A stretch of DNA of 47,159 nucleotides, taken from contig JAIBBZ010000038.1 in the NCBI GenBank assembly GCA_019694435.1, positions 1 through 47,159 on the forward strand, read 5' to 3'. Numbering within the stretch: position 1 is the stretch's first letter; every line of letters begins with the position of its first letter. The translations under genes were made by a program, and so were the position numbers. Below the pieces are notes generated by a model that made no database searches, was not told where the DNA came from, and saw only the letters and a program-made list of their open reading frames with translations. The DNA is from Pirellulales bacterium (GTDB lineage Bacteria; Planctomycetota; Planctomycetia; Pirellulales; JAEUIK01). This document shows positions 1 through 8,390 of the stretch, one piece after another.

Positions 1-1804
1 CGCGCACCGCATCGAGGCGCCGCGCAGGTTCCAAATCGCGATTCATCGCCAGGTCGCCGGCGATCGACCAACCGCGAAGTTGCAGTTGGCCGCCATGCTC
101 GCCGAGCAGCACCCGCGCAATCAGCTCGGCCAGCGCCGCTTGGGGCTGCTGATCATTGCGCAGCACGTCGAAGAGCGCCTGGTGCAATTGATCGGGATGA
201 CGACGGAGATAACCGTATGCCGCGCGGCGAACGCCATCGGCCGGCGAGAGCAGCGCATCGGGCCTGGACATCGCGTCGGCAATCGACGTGTCGGCAAGCG
301 TCTCCCACGCCACGGCCTGGACGAGCGCGTGCTGATCGCGCGTCGCGTCACGCAAGGCATTCGCAACGGCCCCGTCCTCGGCCGCATCGTGTGTCGACAG
401 GTAGGCCCCCAACGACCAGGCCACCCGGGCACGGACCACGGGCGGCGCCTGGGACAATTGCCTAAGTTCATCGGTGCGCAATCCACCGAACAGCTCGGTG
501 ACGATCTCGATGGCGCGCACGCGCTGCGGTTCGTCGCGCTGGGAGTCGAATGCGGCGGCGACAAACGCCTCGCGCCCGAGCCGGCGCGCGGCAGGCAGCC
601 ATTGGGCCCGCGACCAGGCCGTCAACGGCTGAGGCGAACTCAGCACGCGGTCGAGATCGAGCTGTGCGGGCTGCCCGGCAGGCGCGATGCCGGCCTCGTG
701 ACGAACTCGGTACACTCCACCCTGCGTCTGCCGGCCGCCGATCGCCGCGAGCAGGTCGCCCGCCGGCGAAACGGCCAGATCGACCGGGGCAAAGCCGTCG
801 TTGCCGGTGGGAGCAAGAAACTCTTCGACACGGCCCGAAAGTGCGACACCATCGGCGCCGGTCGACAGCTCAACGAAATACACGCGCCCAAATGTCCAGC
901 ATGCCGAGAACACGCCGCCGCGATAGCGCGGGGGAAATTGCGTGTGGCGGTAGACCTCGAGGCCCGTGGGCGAACCGCGGCCGAATTCGGCGACCCGCGG
1001 CACGCTGTCGAACCAAGAGGCCGGCCGGTTCCAGCTCGACTGGTAGCCGGCCAGCAGCCAGCCGTGGCCGTGCTTGGGGTGCACTTCGAGCAAGCGCGTC
1101 GGCGCGTACCAGGGCAAATAGTGCGACCGCTCGTTGTCCGAATCAACCGTCAACAGCCGGCCTTCCCGCGTAAATGCCAGGTCGTAGGGATTGCGAAAGC
1201 CCCAGGCAAAGTTGTCGATCCGCCCCGATCGCGGATCAATGCGCAGCACCCGCCCCGCGACCGGCGGCTCGGCCAGCGCCGATTCTCGCATGACTCCCTT
1301 GCCCGGGTCCGCGTCGTTGCCACAGACCAGGTACAGGCATCCATCGGGCCCCGGCACGATGGCGTGCGGTCCGTGCTCGCCGCTCGACCGGAATTGCAGG
1401 TTGATCGCGGGCTGCGCATCGCCTTGCTGCGATTCACGTAGCGTCCCCAAGCGCCCCGGCCCGACGTGGTAGAGAACTCCGTCGAAGTAACAGAGTCCCT
1501 GCGGGCCACCTTTGTCGAACGTGGCCAGCTGGGTTGCAAGATCGGAGACGCCGTCACCATCGGCGTCCTCGAGTCGGCGGATATAGCCGGGACCGCCGAC
1601 GACGATTCGGCCCCGCTCGTCGAGCGTCAGGCACCAGATGTCGTGGGCCAGATCGTCGCCGGCCACGCGCGTCACCGTGAATCCGTCGGGAACGTGGAGC
1701 GGTAGTTCATCGGCGCAGGCCGGCCCGCCGCGCAGCAGGTGGCCGTTGCCTGCACTCAAGCAGCATGCGAGCAGTAGCGCAATGGACAAGACGCGAGGTT
1801 GCAC
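1..1804 (-). CDS. PVC-type sorbosone/glucose dehydrogenase-like protein, C-terminus outside the window
   Basis: The minus frame is open from a GTG at 1802-1804 to the window edge, giving 601 codons with no stop. The first 20 or so residues form a signal peptide (hydrophobic core SIALLLACC), so the protein is exported. Residues about 33-400 read as a beta-propeller: 'PDGFTVTRVAGDD', 'LEDADGDGVSD', 'GPHAIVPGPDGCLYLVCGN', 'AWGFRNPYDLAFT'. These are hallmarks of the planctomycete membrane-bound dehydrogenase family related to sorbosone dehydrogenase. Residues about 420-600 are helical and HEAT-like. In the family, HEAT repeats and a c-type haem CxxCH module often follow; that part would lie outside the window. 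The substrate is unknown. The long plus-strand reading frame across it is an antisense shadow. GTG is chosen because it gives a complete signal peptide. Confidence 0.85.
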   Translation of the reverse strand, partial: MQPRVLSIALLLACCLSAGNGHLLRGGPACADELPLHVPDGFTVTRVAGDDLAHDIWCLTLDERGRIVVGGPGYIRRLEDADGDGVSDLATQLATFDKGGPQGLCYFDGVLYHVGPGRLGTLRESQQGDAQPAINLQFRSSGEHGPHAIVPGPDGCLYLVCGNDADPGKGVMRESALAEPPVAGRVLRIDPRSGRIDNFAWGFRNPYDLAFTREGRLLTVDSDNERSHYLPWYAPTRLLEVHPKHGHGWLLAGYQSSWNRPASWFDSVPRVAEFGRGSPTGLEVYRHTQFPPRYRGGVFSACWTFGRVYFVELSTGADGVALSGRVEEFLAPTGNDGFAPVDLAVSPAGDLLAAIGGRQTQGGVYRVRHEAGIAPAGQPAQLDLDRVLSSPQPLTAWSRAQWLPAARRLGREAFVAAAFDSQRDEPQRVRAIEIVTELFGGLRTDELRQLSQAPPVVRARVAWSLGAYLSTHDAAEDGAVANALRDATRDQHALVQAVAWETLADTSIADAMSRPDALLSPADGVRRAAYGYLRRHPDQLHQALFDVLRNDQQPQAALAELIARVLLGEHGGQLQLRGWSIAGDLAMNRDLEPARRLDAVR

Positions 1805-1855
1805 GCGGTCATGCTACTCGGCCGCGCACCGTGCAACAAATCTGCCCCGCTGTGC

Positions 1856-2503
1856 CTAGAAGCGATCGCTCGAGATCGACACACCCCAGCCCACGCGGGG
1901 ACCGAAGTGCGGATGGTAACAGTGATAGGGCGGGCCCCACCAACCCGGCGGTGGAGGCGGAGCATAGTAGTTTTCGTACACCACCGGAGGCGGCGGTACC
2001 TGGCCGACCATGACCGGCGCCGGTCCACCAACCGGGGTGTTTTGCATGGCCTGAATCACGGCGCTGCTTACGCCCTGCTGCTGCAGGTAAATCACGTCGG
2101 CGGCACGCAACGGCGCTGCAACGCCGTTGGCGCGAATGTGATTGACGATCAAGTCGTCAGACACACGAGCCTGGCTCATCGCAATGACATCGGCCGTGGT
2201 CGCGGCACCCTGCGCCACGGGACGGCCCAGCGTCTGGGCGATCATCGCGCGGTTTCGGGCCTCGACCTCGTCGAGCCCATTCCCGACGGCGGCGCCGGTC
2301 AGCGCACCGACGCCCGCGCCAATGGCCGCGCCACCCAGCGTGCTTCCCAATTGATTCCCCACGATCGCGCCGACTCCAGCGCCGGTGAGGCCGCCGAACA
2401 TCGCGCCCTGATCGGAGTAGTAAGGCGATCGGCAGCCGGCGCAGAGCGCGACGAGCGCCAATCCCCATTGCAACGCGCGACATCCGCGGTGCCGGCGATC
2501 CAT
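1856..2503 (-). CDS. Glycine-zipper lipoprotein
   Basis: A 215-residue exported protein with a lipobox (LCAGC, Cys near residue 24), so it is probably anchored in a membrane. Residues about 35-75 are an alternating Gly/Ala glycine zipper (GGLTGAGVGAIVGNQLG, GGAAIGAGVGALTGAAVG) of the kind that packs transmembrane helices in YMGG/OmpA-linked lipoproteins. Residues about 85-150 form a helical segment ('MSQARVSDDLIVNHIRANG', 'VIYLQQQGVSSAVIQAMQ') that I recall from planctomycete cell-envelope proteins. The C-terminus is Pro/Tyr/Trp-rich (PPPPVVYENYY, PPPPPGWWGPP). A good Shine-Dalgarno (AGGAG) lies 8 bases before the ATG. It sits 51 bases upstream of the dehydrogenase-like gene on the same strand and may share its transcript. 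The exact role is unknown; envelope structure is an inference. Confidence 0.85.
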   Translation of the reverse strand: MDRRHRGCRALQWGLALVALCAGCRSPYYSDQGAMFGGLTGAGVGAIVGNQLGSTLGGAAIGAGVGALTGAAVGNGLDEVEARNRAMIAQTLGRPVAQGAATTADVIAMSQARVSDDLIVNHIRANGVAAPLRAADVIYLQQQGVSSAVIQAMQNTPVGGPAPVMVGQVPPPPVVYENYYAPPPPPGWWGPPYHCYHPHFGPRVGWGVSISSDRF

Positions 2504-2648
2504 GCCAGGGCTCCTGAGTTTTATGGTAGGTCCGAGCGATCGGGGCGCAGACTTCGCAGGGATGAGCCCCGGCGCGGCGGGGATTATTCCGTCGCCGTTC
2601 GAGCCGGGTCAAGGCGAGTGCCAAAGGCACGATCGGCCAACGGGTGGG

Positions 2649-3872
2649 TCAGCCACCACGCCCGGCGCCAGCATTGACATCATCCGTTTGGGCGGCCTGA
2701 ATCTCGGCCGCGTGCTCGCGTGACCAATCGGCCCACTTCTGCTGCGCTCGCGCGCGAGCCTCTTCGTCGGGAAAACCGACCGAAGCGGTTTCGAAGCCCA
2801 ACTGGGGGTGCTCGACCACTTTGGCCAGGCCGTACTCGGCATATTTCTGCCCCGACAACTTCACCAGCACGGCCAGGGCAATGTCGCGGACCTCGGTCGT
2901 GCCCTGGGTAGATTGCACGCGGTAGTTTACGCCATTGACGTCCTGTAATAAGGGTTCGACCGCCGGCACTTGGGCCAGGGTGCCGAACCGTGCCACCAGC
3001 AGCAGTGCCTGCACGCGCAGCATCGGTACCCCTTGCTGCTGCGCAATCACTTTCAGCGCGGTCGGCAGTGCCTCGGGAATTTGATGCCGGAACGCGAGCT
3101 TCATGGTCTCCAGCGGCGGGAGCTCGTCGCGGCGGAGCCAGGCCGCCAACAAGCGATGCGTCGGTTCCGCCTTCGGGCCGGCCATGATGGCCTGCTGAAA
3201 CGCCGGGGAATAAACATGCTCCTTCACTTGGTTCAGCACCGGCTCGGGCAGCAGTACCTTCTCATCCGCCAAGACGAACAGAAAGGTAGCGATGCTTCCC
3301 AGGCCGACGTCGCGCGATTGCGCGCTGCCGGCCATGCTCGAGCGGCGAGCTTGCACCTGCCGCAATCGCATCGTCAACAGCTCTGGCAAACGCTCGGCGT
3401 CGCTGGCGAGCGTCTCGAGCAACTCGGGTTCGGCGCCGAGCATCTCGACATACAGGTCGCGCGCCGATTTGCCATCGCCAACGATCTGATGAAAGCTCTT
3501 CCAGCCGGGCACATCGCCGTCGCTGACTTCGTCCGTCGCCTCGGCAAAGCGACGCACGCGCTGGCGGAAGTCGAGTTCCAAAACGTCGGCCAGGATCCGT
3601 TGGCAGCGGCGCCGCACCTCGGCATCCGGAGAATCCAGTCCTTGGATCAGCGCGGCTTTGGCCTCAAGGCCAAGCCGGGCCAGACGCAGCGTGGCCGCCT
3701 CGCGGCGCTGAAAGCTCTCGTCGCCCAGTTGTCTCACCAGACCGGCCGGGTCGTCGGCCGGACCGCCCCTGATCGGATCCTCTGCCGCAAGCCGCGGCAG
3801 GGCCGGCCCGCCGCCGATCACGGCCGCGGCCAGTCCCCAGACAAACCACCGAATTCGACGCGGCCCGGACAT
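2649..3872 (-). CDS. Exported HEAT-like repeat protein
   Basis: Predicted 407 residues from the ATG at 3870-3872; the frame is open 180 bases further upstream, but only this start places a signal peptide (IRWFVWGLAAAVIGGG) at the N-terminus. Residues about 45-110 hold HEAT-like helices ('LGDESFQRREAATLRLARLG', 'ALIQGLDSPDAEVRRRCQRIL'), a common start in planctomycete exported scaffolds. A middle segment ('VPGWKSFHQIVGDGKSARDLYVEML') and more helices follow. No catalytic motif is visible. HEAT arrays act in protein-protein contact, so a periplasmic scaffold role is inferred. No close Shine-Dalgarno is seen before the start. Confidence 0.8.
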   Translation of the reverse strand: MSGPRRIRWFVWGLAAAVIGGGPALPRLAAEDPIRGGPADDPAGLVRQLGDESFQRREAATLRLARLGLEAKAALIQGLDSPDAEVRRRCQRILADVLELDFRQRVRRFAEATDEVSDGDVPGWKSFHQIVGDGKSARDLYVEMLGAEPELLETLASDAERLPELLTMRLRQVQARRSSMAGSAQSRDVGLGSIATFLFVLADEKVLLPEPVLNQVKEHVYSPAFQQAIMAGPKAEPTHRLLAAWLRRDELPPLETMKLAFRHQIPEALPTALKVIAQQQGVPMLRVQALLLVARFGTLAQVPAVEPLLQDVNGVNYRVQSTQGTTEVRDIALAVLVKLSGQKYAEYGLAKVVEHPQLGFETASVGFPDEEARARAQQKWADWSREHAAEIQAAQTDDVNAGAGRGG

Positions 3873-4074
3873 GCAGCGGGTGGGCCCGTGGGCGGAGACA
3901 GGGTGATTAAACAGGCCGAGCTGAAGGCTCGACGCCCGGCTCGATTCTATCGCCACCCGCGAAAAGGCGTCCAGCAAATCCCCTGGCTTGCCGGATGCCC
4001 TGGAGTGGATTAAGATGCCGTCACTGGGATTTGCGGCCGCTTGCAGCCTCACTGCTAAAGTGCCATTGCTTGGG
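3873..4074. other. Divergent intergenic stretch
   Basis: It separates the minus-strand HEAT-like gene from the plus-strand leader of the trans-sulfuration genes. It must carry promoters for both directions, but I see no convincing -35/-10 pair. Confidence 0.4.
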
Positions 4075-4198
4075 ACCCACCTGGAACGGTTTGCCGCCTG
4101 AAGGCGGGGCAGTTCCGTAGCTCTGGTGGGTTGTACCGCGCAATCGAACTTTGATCAGACCAAGCCGCGACCGCACTTCGCTGCGCCGCGGTTTTTTT
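4075..4198 (+). promoter_or_regulatory. Folded leader RNA with intrinsic terminator (candidate riboswitch or attenuator)
   Basis: A stacked hairpin is visible: ACCCACC (4075-4081) pairs with GGTGGGT (4125-4131), GGAAC (4083-4087) with GTTCC (4112-4116), and CCGCC (4094-4098) with GGCGG (4103-4107) around a TGAA tetraloop. About 33 bases later comes an intrinsic terminator at 4165-4198. ACCGCG (4135-4140) could instead pair with CGCGGT (4187-4192), the 3' arm of the terminator, which would give an antiterminated state. The whole element ends 47 bases before the first trans-sulfuration start, the classic layout of a transcription attenuator. I do not recognise the aptamer; it does not match my recollection of the SAM-I, SAM-II or SAH consensus. 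A free-standing small RNA is the main alternative. Confidence 0.55.
4165..4198 (+). terminator. Intrinsic terminator in the leader of the trans-sulfuration genes
   Basis: CCGCG (4165-4169) pairs with CGCGG (4187-4191) and CGCA (4172-4175) with TGCG (4182-4185) around a CTTCGC loop, followed by seven T at 4192-4198. It lies upstream of the coding region, so it ends a leader or small RNA rather than a gene. Confidence 0.75.
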
Positions 4199-4245
4199 GT
4201 TGCCCGCGGCGAGTGCCCTGCCCTGCCAGCCGACGGGAATGTCGC

Positions 4246-5451
4246 ATGAAAGTAGCCACCGAAACCGCCGCGGCCCGCGAGCCCGGCTTGTCGACCGTCG
4301 CCGTGCATGCCGGCGAAGCACGGCAAAAGCCCGGCGACGCGATGACGGACCCGATCTTCGTCACGGCGACGTACACCTTCGCCGATACGAAATCGATCGT
4401 CGATTTCATCGAGCAGAAGCAGCCGCGCGAAGAATACGGCCGCTACGGCAACCCCAGCGAAAAAGTCGTCGAACGCAAGCTCGCCGCGATCGAAGGCGGC
4501 GAGCTCGCACTGCTCTATTCGAGTGGCATGGCGGCCCTGGTCGGCCTGTTGATGGCCAAGTTGAACGCCGGCGACGAAATCATCTTTTTTGACGAATGTT
4601 ATCACCGCAGCCGCGAGTTCTGCCTCAAGCACCTGGCGCGCTTCGGCGTGAAGACCCTTCAGGTGCGCACGGGCGATTACGACGCGATGGCGGCCGCGAT
4701 CACGCCGCAGACCCGGCTGCTCGTCAGCGAATCGCCCACGAATCCGCACCTGAGCGTCGTCGACGTCGAGCGGTTTGCCGAACTGGGCCGGCGCCACGGC
4801 GTCGAGACACTGATCGACGCCACACTGGCGACGCCGTACAACCTGCGCCCGCTGGCGGCCGGCGTGGACTACGTCCTGCACTCGGCCACGAAGTACCTCG
4901 GCGGACACAACGACCTGCTGGCCGGGGCCATCATCGGCAGCGCCGAAAAGCTCGAAGACGTGCGGAAGTTGCGCGGCATCATGGGCGCCGTCAATTCGCC
5001 GCACAACATCTACCTGCTCGAACGTGGGTTGAAGACGTTCGAGCTGCGGATGCTGCGCCACAACGAAAACGGCCTGGCCGTGGCTCGCTTCTTGGCCGAA
5101 CATCCGCGTGTCGAGCGCGTCTACTACCCAGGGCTGCCGTCGCATCCCGATCATGAAGTGGCGGTCCGCACCATGCGCGGCTTCGGCGGGCTTGTGACCT
5201 TCGAGGTCCGCGACGCCGATTGGCGCGCGACGGCCGCGGTGGTCGACGCCGTGCGAATTCCGCGGATTGGCCCCAGCCTGGGCGGCGTCGAATCGCTGAT
5301 CGAACAGCCGCTCGTGATGAGCTATTTCGAGTGCACGCCCGAACAGCGCCGCCAGTACGGCATCTCCGACAACATGATCCGCCTGGCTTTGGGCATCGAG
5401 AACGCCGAGGATCTCGTGGCCGACCTGGCACAGGCTCTCGATCGCAGCTAG
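4246..5451 (+). CDS. Trans-sulfuration family PLP enzyme 1 (cystathionine gamma-synthase-like)
   Basis: A 401-residue Cys/Met-metabolism PLP-dependent enzyme, near the family's usual length. The ATG at 4246 is preferred over the upstream ATG at 4126, which lies inside the leader hairpin. Visible motifs: 'YGRYGNPSEKVVE' (about 64-76), 'YSSGMAAL' (phosphate loop), 'IDATLATPYN' with the PLP-ring Asp at about 191, and 'HSATKYLGGH' with the Schiff-base Lys at about 216. It carries 'DAT' in place of the more common 'DNT'. Family members catalyse gamma-replacement or elimination on homoserine esters or cystathionine in the cytoplasm. The exact reaction (O-acyl-homoserine to cystathionine or homocysteine, or a lyase reaction) cannot be read from sequence. 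The next gene follows after 6 bases, so the two form an operon linking methionine and cysteine metabolism. Confidence 0.9.
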   Translation: MKVATETAAAREPGLSTVAVHAGEARQKPGDAMTDPIFVTATYTFADTKSIVDFIEQKQPREEYGRYGNPSEKVVERKLAAIEGGELALLYSSGMAALVGLLMAKLNAGDEIIFFDECYHRSREFCLKHLARFGVKTLQVRTGDYDAMAAAITPQTRLLVSESPTNPHLSVVDVERFAELGRRHGVETLIDATLATPYNLRPLAAGVDYVLHSATKYLGGHNDLLAGAIIGSAEKLEDVRKLRGIMGAVNSPHNIYLLERGLKTFELRMLRHNENGLAVARFLAEHPRVERVYYPGLPSHPDHEVAVRTMRGFGGLVTFEVRDADWRATAAVVDAVRIPRIGPSLGGVESLIEQPLVMSYFECTPEQRRQYGISDNMIRLALGIENAEDLVADLAQALDRS

Positions 5452-5457
5452 ACCCGC

Positions 5458-6606
5458 ATGCAATTCCGTACCCGCGCGATCCACGTCGGCCAGTCTCGCG
5501 ATCCCGCGACAGGCGCGGTCGTGCCGCCGGTCTATCTGGCGACGACGTACGTGCAGCACGCGGCCGGAGAGTGGCGCGAATTCGACTATGCCCGTAGCGG
5601 TAATCCCACGCGCAAGGCCTTCGAAACGACGCTCGCCGATCTCGAAGGCGGCGTCGGAGGGCTGGCGATGGCCTCCGGCATGGCCGCGACGCACGCCGTG
5701 ACGATGTTGCTGGAGCGCGGCGATCACATCGTGGCCGCCAGCGACATCTACGGCGGTACCTATCGGCTGCTGCACAAGATCGTCAACCGTGCCGGGATCG
5801 ACGTCACGCTCGCCCCGGCCACCGATCTTGACGCGCTGCGCCGGGCATTTACGCCGCGGACCAAGTTGTTATGGGTGGAAACGCCCGGCAACCCACTTCT
5901 GTCGATCTGCGATCTCGCGGCCTGTGCCGACATCGCGCACCGCGCGGGGGCGATCTTGGCCGCCGACAACACGTTCGCGTCACCGGCCCTGACGCGCCCG
6001 CTCGAATCGGGTGCCGACATCGTGATGCACTCGGCCACGAAATATATCGGTGGTCATAGCGACGTGCTGGGCGGCGCTTTGGTCGTGCGCGATCCACAAC
6101 TCTACGACCGCCTGTACTTCATCCAGAACGCGACCGGGGCGGTACTGTCGCCGCTCGACAGCTACCTGATGTCGCGCGGTTTGAAGACGCTCGAGCTGCG
6201 GATGCGTGAGCATTGCCGCTCGGCCGGGCGAATCGCCGAACACCTGGCGGCTCACCCGCTCGTTCGCCGCGTTTACTACCCGGGCCTAGCCAGCCATCCA
6301 GGACACGAGCTGGCTGCTCGGCAGATGCATGGCGGATTCGGCGCCATGCTTTCGTTCGAAGTGGCCGGCGATTTTGCCGCCGCCAAGCGCGTCTGTGAAT
6401 CAACCCGACTGTTCCAGCTAGCGGTGAGCCTGGGAGCGGTCGAATCGCTGATCGAACAGCCGGCGGCGATGTCGCATGCCAGCTATGACCCCGCCGACCG
6501 CCTGGCCCACGGCATTCGCGACGAGCTGGTGCGGCTAAGCATCGGCCTCGAAGCCCCTGAAGATCTGATCGCCGATCTCGACCAGGCGCTCGCCCAGATT
6601 CGCTAG
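5458..6606 (+). CDS. Trans-sulfuration family PLP enzyme 2 (cystathionine gamma-lyase/beta-lyase-like)
   Basis: A 382-residue paralogue of the preceding enzyme, starting 6 bases after its stop. Motifs are canonical: 'YARSGNPTR' (about 45-52), 'MASGMAATHA', 'SDIYGGTYRL' with the PLP-stacking Tyr at about 98, 'DNTFASP' with Asp at about 170, and 'HSATKYIGGHSD' with the PLP Lys at about 195. 'SLGAVESLIEQPA' near the C-terminus is the substrate-carboxylate region. It is closer to textbook MetB/MetC/CGL sequences than its neighbour, so one enzyme of the pair may run synthesis and the other cleavage of cystathionine. Which does which is inference only. Confidence 0.92.
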   Translation: MQFRTRAIHVGQSRDPATGAVVPPVYLATTYVQHAAGEWREFDYARSGNPTRKAFETTLADLEGGVGGLAMASGMAATHAVTMLLERGDHIVAASDIYGGTYRLLHKIVNRAGIDVTLAPATDLDALRRAFTPRTKLLWVETPGNPLLSICDLAACADIAHRAGAILAADNTFASPALTRPLESGADIVMHSATKYIGGHSDVLGGALVVRDPQLYDRLYFIQNATGAVLSPLDSYLMSRGLKTLELRMREHCRSAGRIAEHLAAHPLVRRVYYPGLASHPGHELAARQMHGGFGAMLSFEVAGDFAAAKRVCESTRLFQLAVSLGAVESLIEQPAAMSHASYDPADRLAHGIRDELVRLSIGLEAPEDLIADLDQALAQIR

Positions 6607-6807
6607 CGCCGATACTGCATCCGTCATCGGCATCGCCATCAGATGCTTCGCCAGCGGTGCCAGCGTGCAAGCGCGAATCTCGGTAGACTTTTCGGGTCGT
6701 TCAAAGTTTGACGAAAGTAACGCGCACGCAGACGTCGATACCTGGGCCGACCACTCATTCGCGATTCCGAGTTTCTCGGAATGGTCGACTTCCACGAGGT
6801 GTCCGTC
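6607..6807 (+). promoter_or_regulatory. Upstream region of the secreted 491-residue protein, with inverted repeat
   Basis: It contains a perfect inverted repeat, ATTCCGAG-TTT-CTCGGAAT, at 6764-6782, ending 25 bases before the next start codon, and a smaller palindrome TCAAAGTTTGA near 6700. The first could be an operator or a leader hairpin. A GAGGTG Shine-Dalgarno follows just before the ATG at 6808. No clear sigma-70 promoter is visible. Confidence 0.4.
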
Positions 6808-8283
6808 ATGCACCGTGCCTTACCGATTCGCCCCCTGTTGATCGCCGCGACGCTGGCGGTCGTGGGCCTTGCGAGCTTCGAACAAGCCCTGGCCCAGCAT
6901 CCCCTGCCGGGCATGCCCGCCCCGCGGGTGCGAGGCCGCTATGTGCCTCGACCGCAGCGGTCCGATCCGCCGCCGCAGTACGGTGCACGGCAGCCGATGC
7001 CCCGTTCGCAAGCGACCTCGGCACCGAGCGGGCCGCCCAACCGGCCGACCCCGGCTGCGGCTGCCACGGGACCAACCGGCGGCGTCGAGCGGGCTTCGTA
7101 TCAAACGATCAATCGCGGAACGGTAAATCGCGCAGAAAACCGCGTCGCCGCGAACGAGCGCGAGATATTCTACGACGATCCACAAGCGCCCCACGAGCAA
7201 TTGCCTGCGCCGACAGCTCCCCAAGGCCAAGGGCCGCCGCAGGGTCCCATGCCGCAGGGCAACATGCAGTACGACATGCCTTACGATGGCGGCCCGTACC
7301 AGGGCGACTACATGCCTGAGGGTCCGGGCTGCGGTCCCAACGGCTGCGGCGGCGGTTACGACGACGGCTACGGGCCGGGCCCCGGCTGCGGCCCCGGTGG
7401 TTGCGGGGTCAACGTGCACGGCGGCTTTCAGTTCGGTCCGTGGTGGCAGCATGGCCCGGTGTTTGAGAATCTCACGCTCTATGCCGGCACCGAGGCCTTC
7501 AAGGCTCCGCCGGACAATGGCGCCAACGGCAACTTCGGCTTCCAGGAAGGGATCAACTACGGCGGCTGCGTGAGCAGCTTCATGGATTGGGGTTACCAGA
7601 TCGGTGCCCAAGCCGTGCAGACCGACCTGTCGGGATACAACACCTTCGGCGTCAACACGTCGAGCGCCCGCAGCCAGGTGTTTGTCACGGCCGGCCTGTT
7701 TCGCCGCTTCCGCGGACCGGTCGGGTTCCAATGGGGTGTCGTCTACGACTACCTAAGCGACGATTACTACGTGCACGCCAACCTCGGCCAGATTCGCGGC
7801 GAGATCAGCTTCCGCGGCGGCTGGGGCAACGAGATCGGCTTCTGGTTCACAACCGGCGTGACCGACGACGACCAGCCTTTCTCGCAGGGAGCCTCGACGA
7901 CCAGTGTGCTCGAGCACTGGGAAACCACTGACCTGTACGCCATTTTCTGGCGCCGCCAGTTCTGCTCCGGTGCAACTGCCCGAATCTGGGGTGGTGCGAC
8001 GGGCAATTCCGACGGCTTGATCGGCGGCGAATTTGAAGTGCCCTTGTCGTGCAAGTGGTCGGTGTCGGCGATTGCCAACTACAAGATTCCCGGCAGCGAC
8101 GAGAGCGCCAACGACGGGACCTTCGATTACCAGCACGAGGCGTGGGGCGTCGGCATGAACCTGATCTGGTACATCGGCGGCTCGGCGCAGTGCTCGCAGT
8201 GCAACCCGTTCAAGCCGCTGTTCAACGTGGCCAACAACGCCACGATGATGGTCGACCGCGAACGGTTCGACAACAACGATTAG
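6808..8283 (+). CDS. Secreted beta-rich outer-membrane-type protein with Pro/Gly-rich linker (possibly DUF6666)
   Basis: 491 residues from the ATG at 6808, which has a GAGGTG Shine-Dalgarno; an in-frame ATG at 6781 is less likely. The signal peptide is residues 1-30 (IRPLLIAATLAVVGL, then ALAQ). Residues about 31-140 are Pro/Arg/Gln-rich. Residues about 150-205 are a Gly/Tyr/Cys-rich linker with CGPNGCGGG and CGPGGCG motifs. Residues about 215-480 alternate aromatic and glycine residues in beta-strand patterns ('FENLTLYAGTEAFK', 'GWGNEIGFWFTTG', 'ARIWGGATGNSDGLIGGEFE', 'GVGMNLIWYIGG'), like a planctomycete beta-barrel family I recall as DUF6666. An outer-membrane or surface location is inferred. 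No enzymatic motif is present. It is monocistronic, bounded by the terminator at 8306-8344. Confidence 0.82.
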   Translation: MHRALPIRPLLIAATLAVVGLASFEQALAQHPLPGMPAPRVRGRYVPRPQRSDPPPQYGARQPMPRSQATSAPSGPPNRPTPAAAATGPTGGVERASYQTINRGTVNRAENRVAANEREIFYDDPQAPHEQLPAPTAPQGQGPPQGPMPQGNMQYDMPYDGGPYQGDYMPEGPGCGPNGCGGGYDDGYGPGPGCGPGGCGVNVHGGFQFGPWWQHGPVFENLTLYAGTEAFKAPPDNGANGNFGFQEGINYGGCVSSFMDWGYQIGAQAVQTDLSGYNTFGVNTSSARSQVFVTAGLFRRFRGPVGFQWGVVYDYLSDDYYVHANLGQIRGEISFRGGWGNEIGFWFTTGVTDDDQPFSQGASTTSVLEHWETTDLYAIFWRRQFCSGATARIWGGATGNSDGLIGGEFEVPLSCKWSVSAIANYKIPGSDESANDGTFDYQHEAWGVGMNLIWYIGGSAQCSQCNPFKPLFNVANNATMMVDRERFDNND

Positions 8284-8305
8284 TCGCGTGGGTGCGGTGG
8301 AAGCA

Positions 8306-8349
8306 CACAGGCCCCATGAGTTCATGCGACTCATGAGGCCTGTGGTGTT
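8306..8349. terminator. Bidirectional terminator between convergent genes
   Basis: CACAGGCC (8306-8313) pairs with GGCCTGTG (8337-8344), and CATGAGT (8315-8321) with ACTCATG (8329-8335), separated by a single C/A mismatch: 15 pairs around a TCATGCG loop. Plus-strand Ts follow at 8347-8351 after GTG. It lies between the stop at 8283 and the convergent stop at 8391, so it probably serves both genes. Confidence 0.7.
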
Positions 8350-8390
8350 TTACGAACCAGAGCCGGGCCACGCAGGTGGCCGGCGGCGAT

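Noticed and set aside
80..1441. Long plus-strand open frame opposite the PVC dehydrogenase-like gene
   Set aside because: Its codons align with those of the minus-strand gene; the sequence has no domain and is Arg/Gly/Gln-rich as expected of an antisense shadow in GC-rich DNA.
4021..5775. 584-codon minus-strand frame across the trans-sulfuration genes
   Set aside because: It is antisense to a clear PLP enzyme and shows shadow composition rich in His, Gln, Val and Arg.
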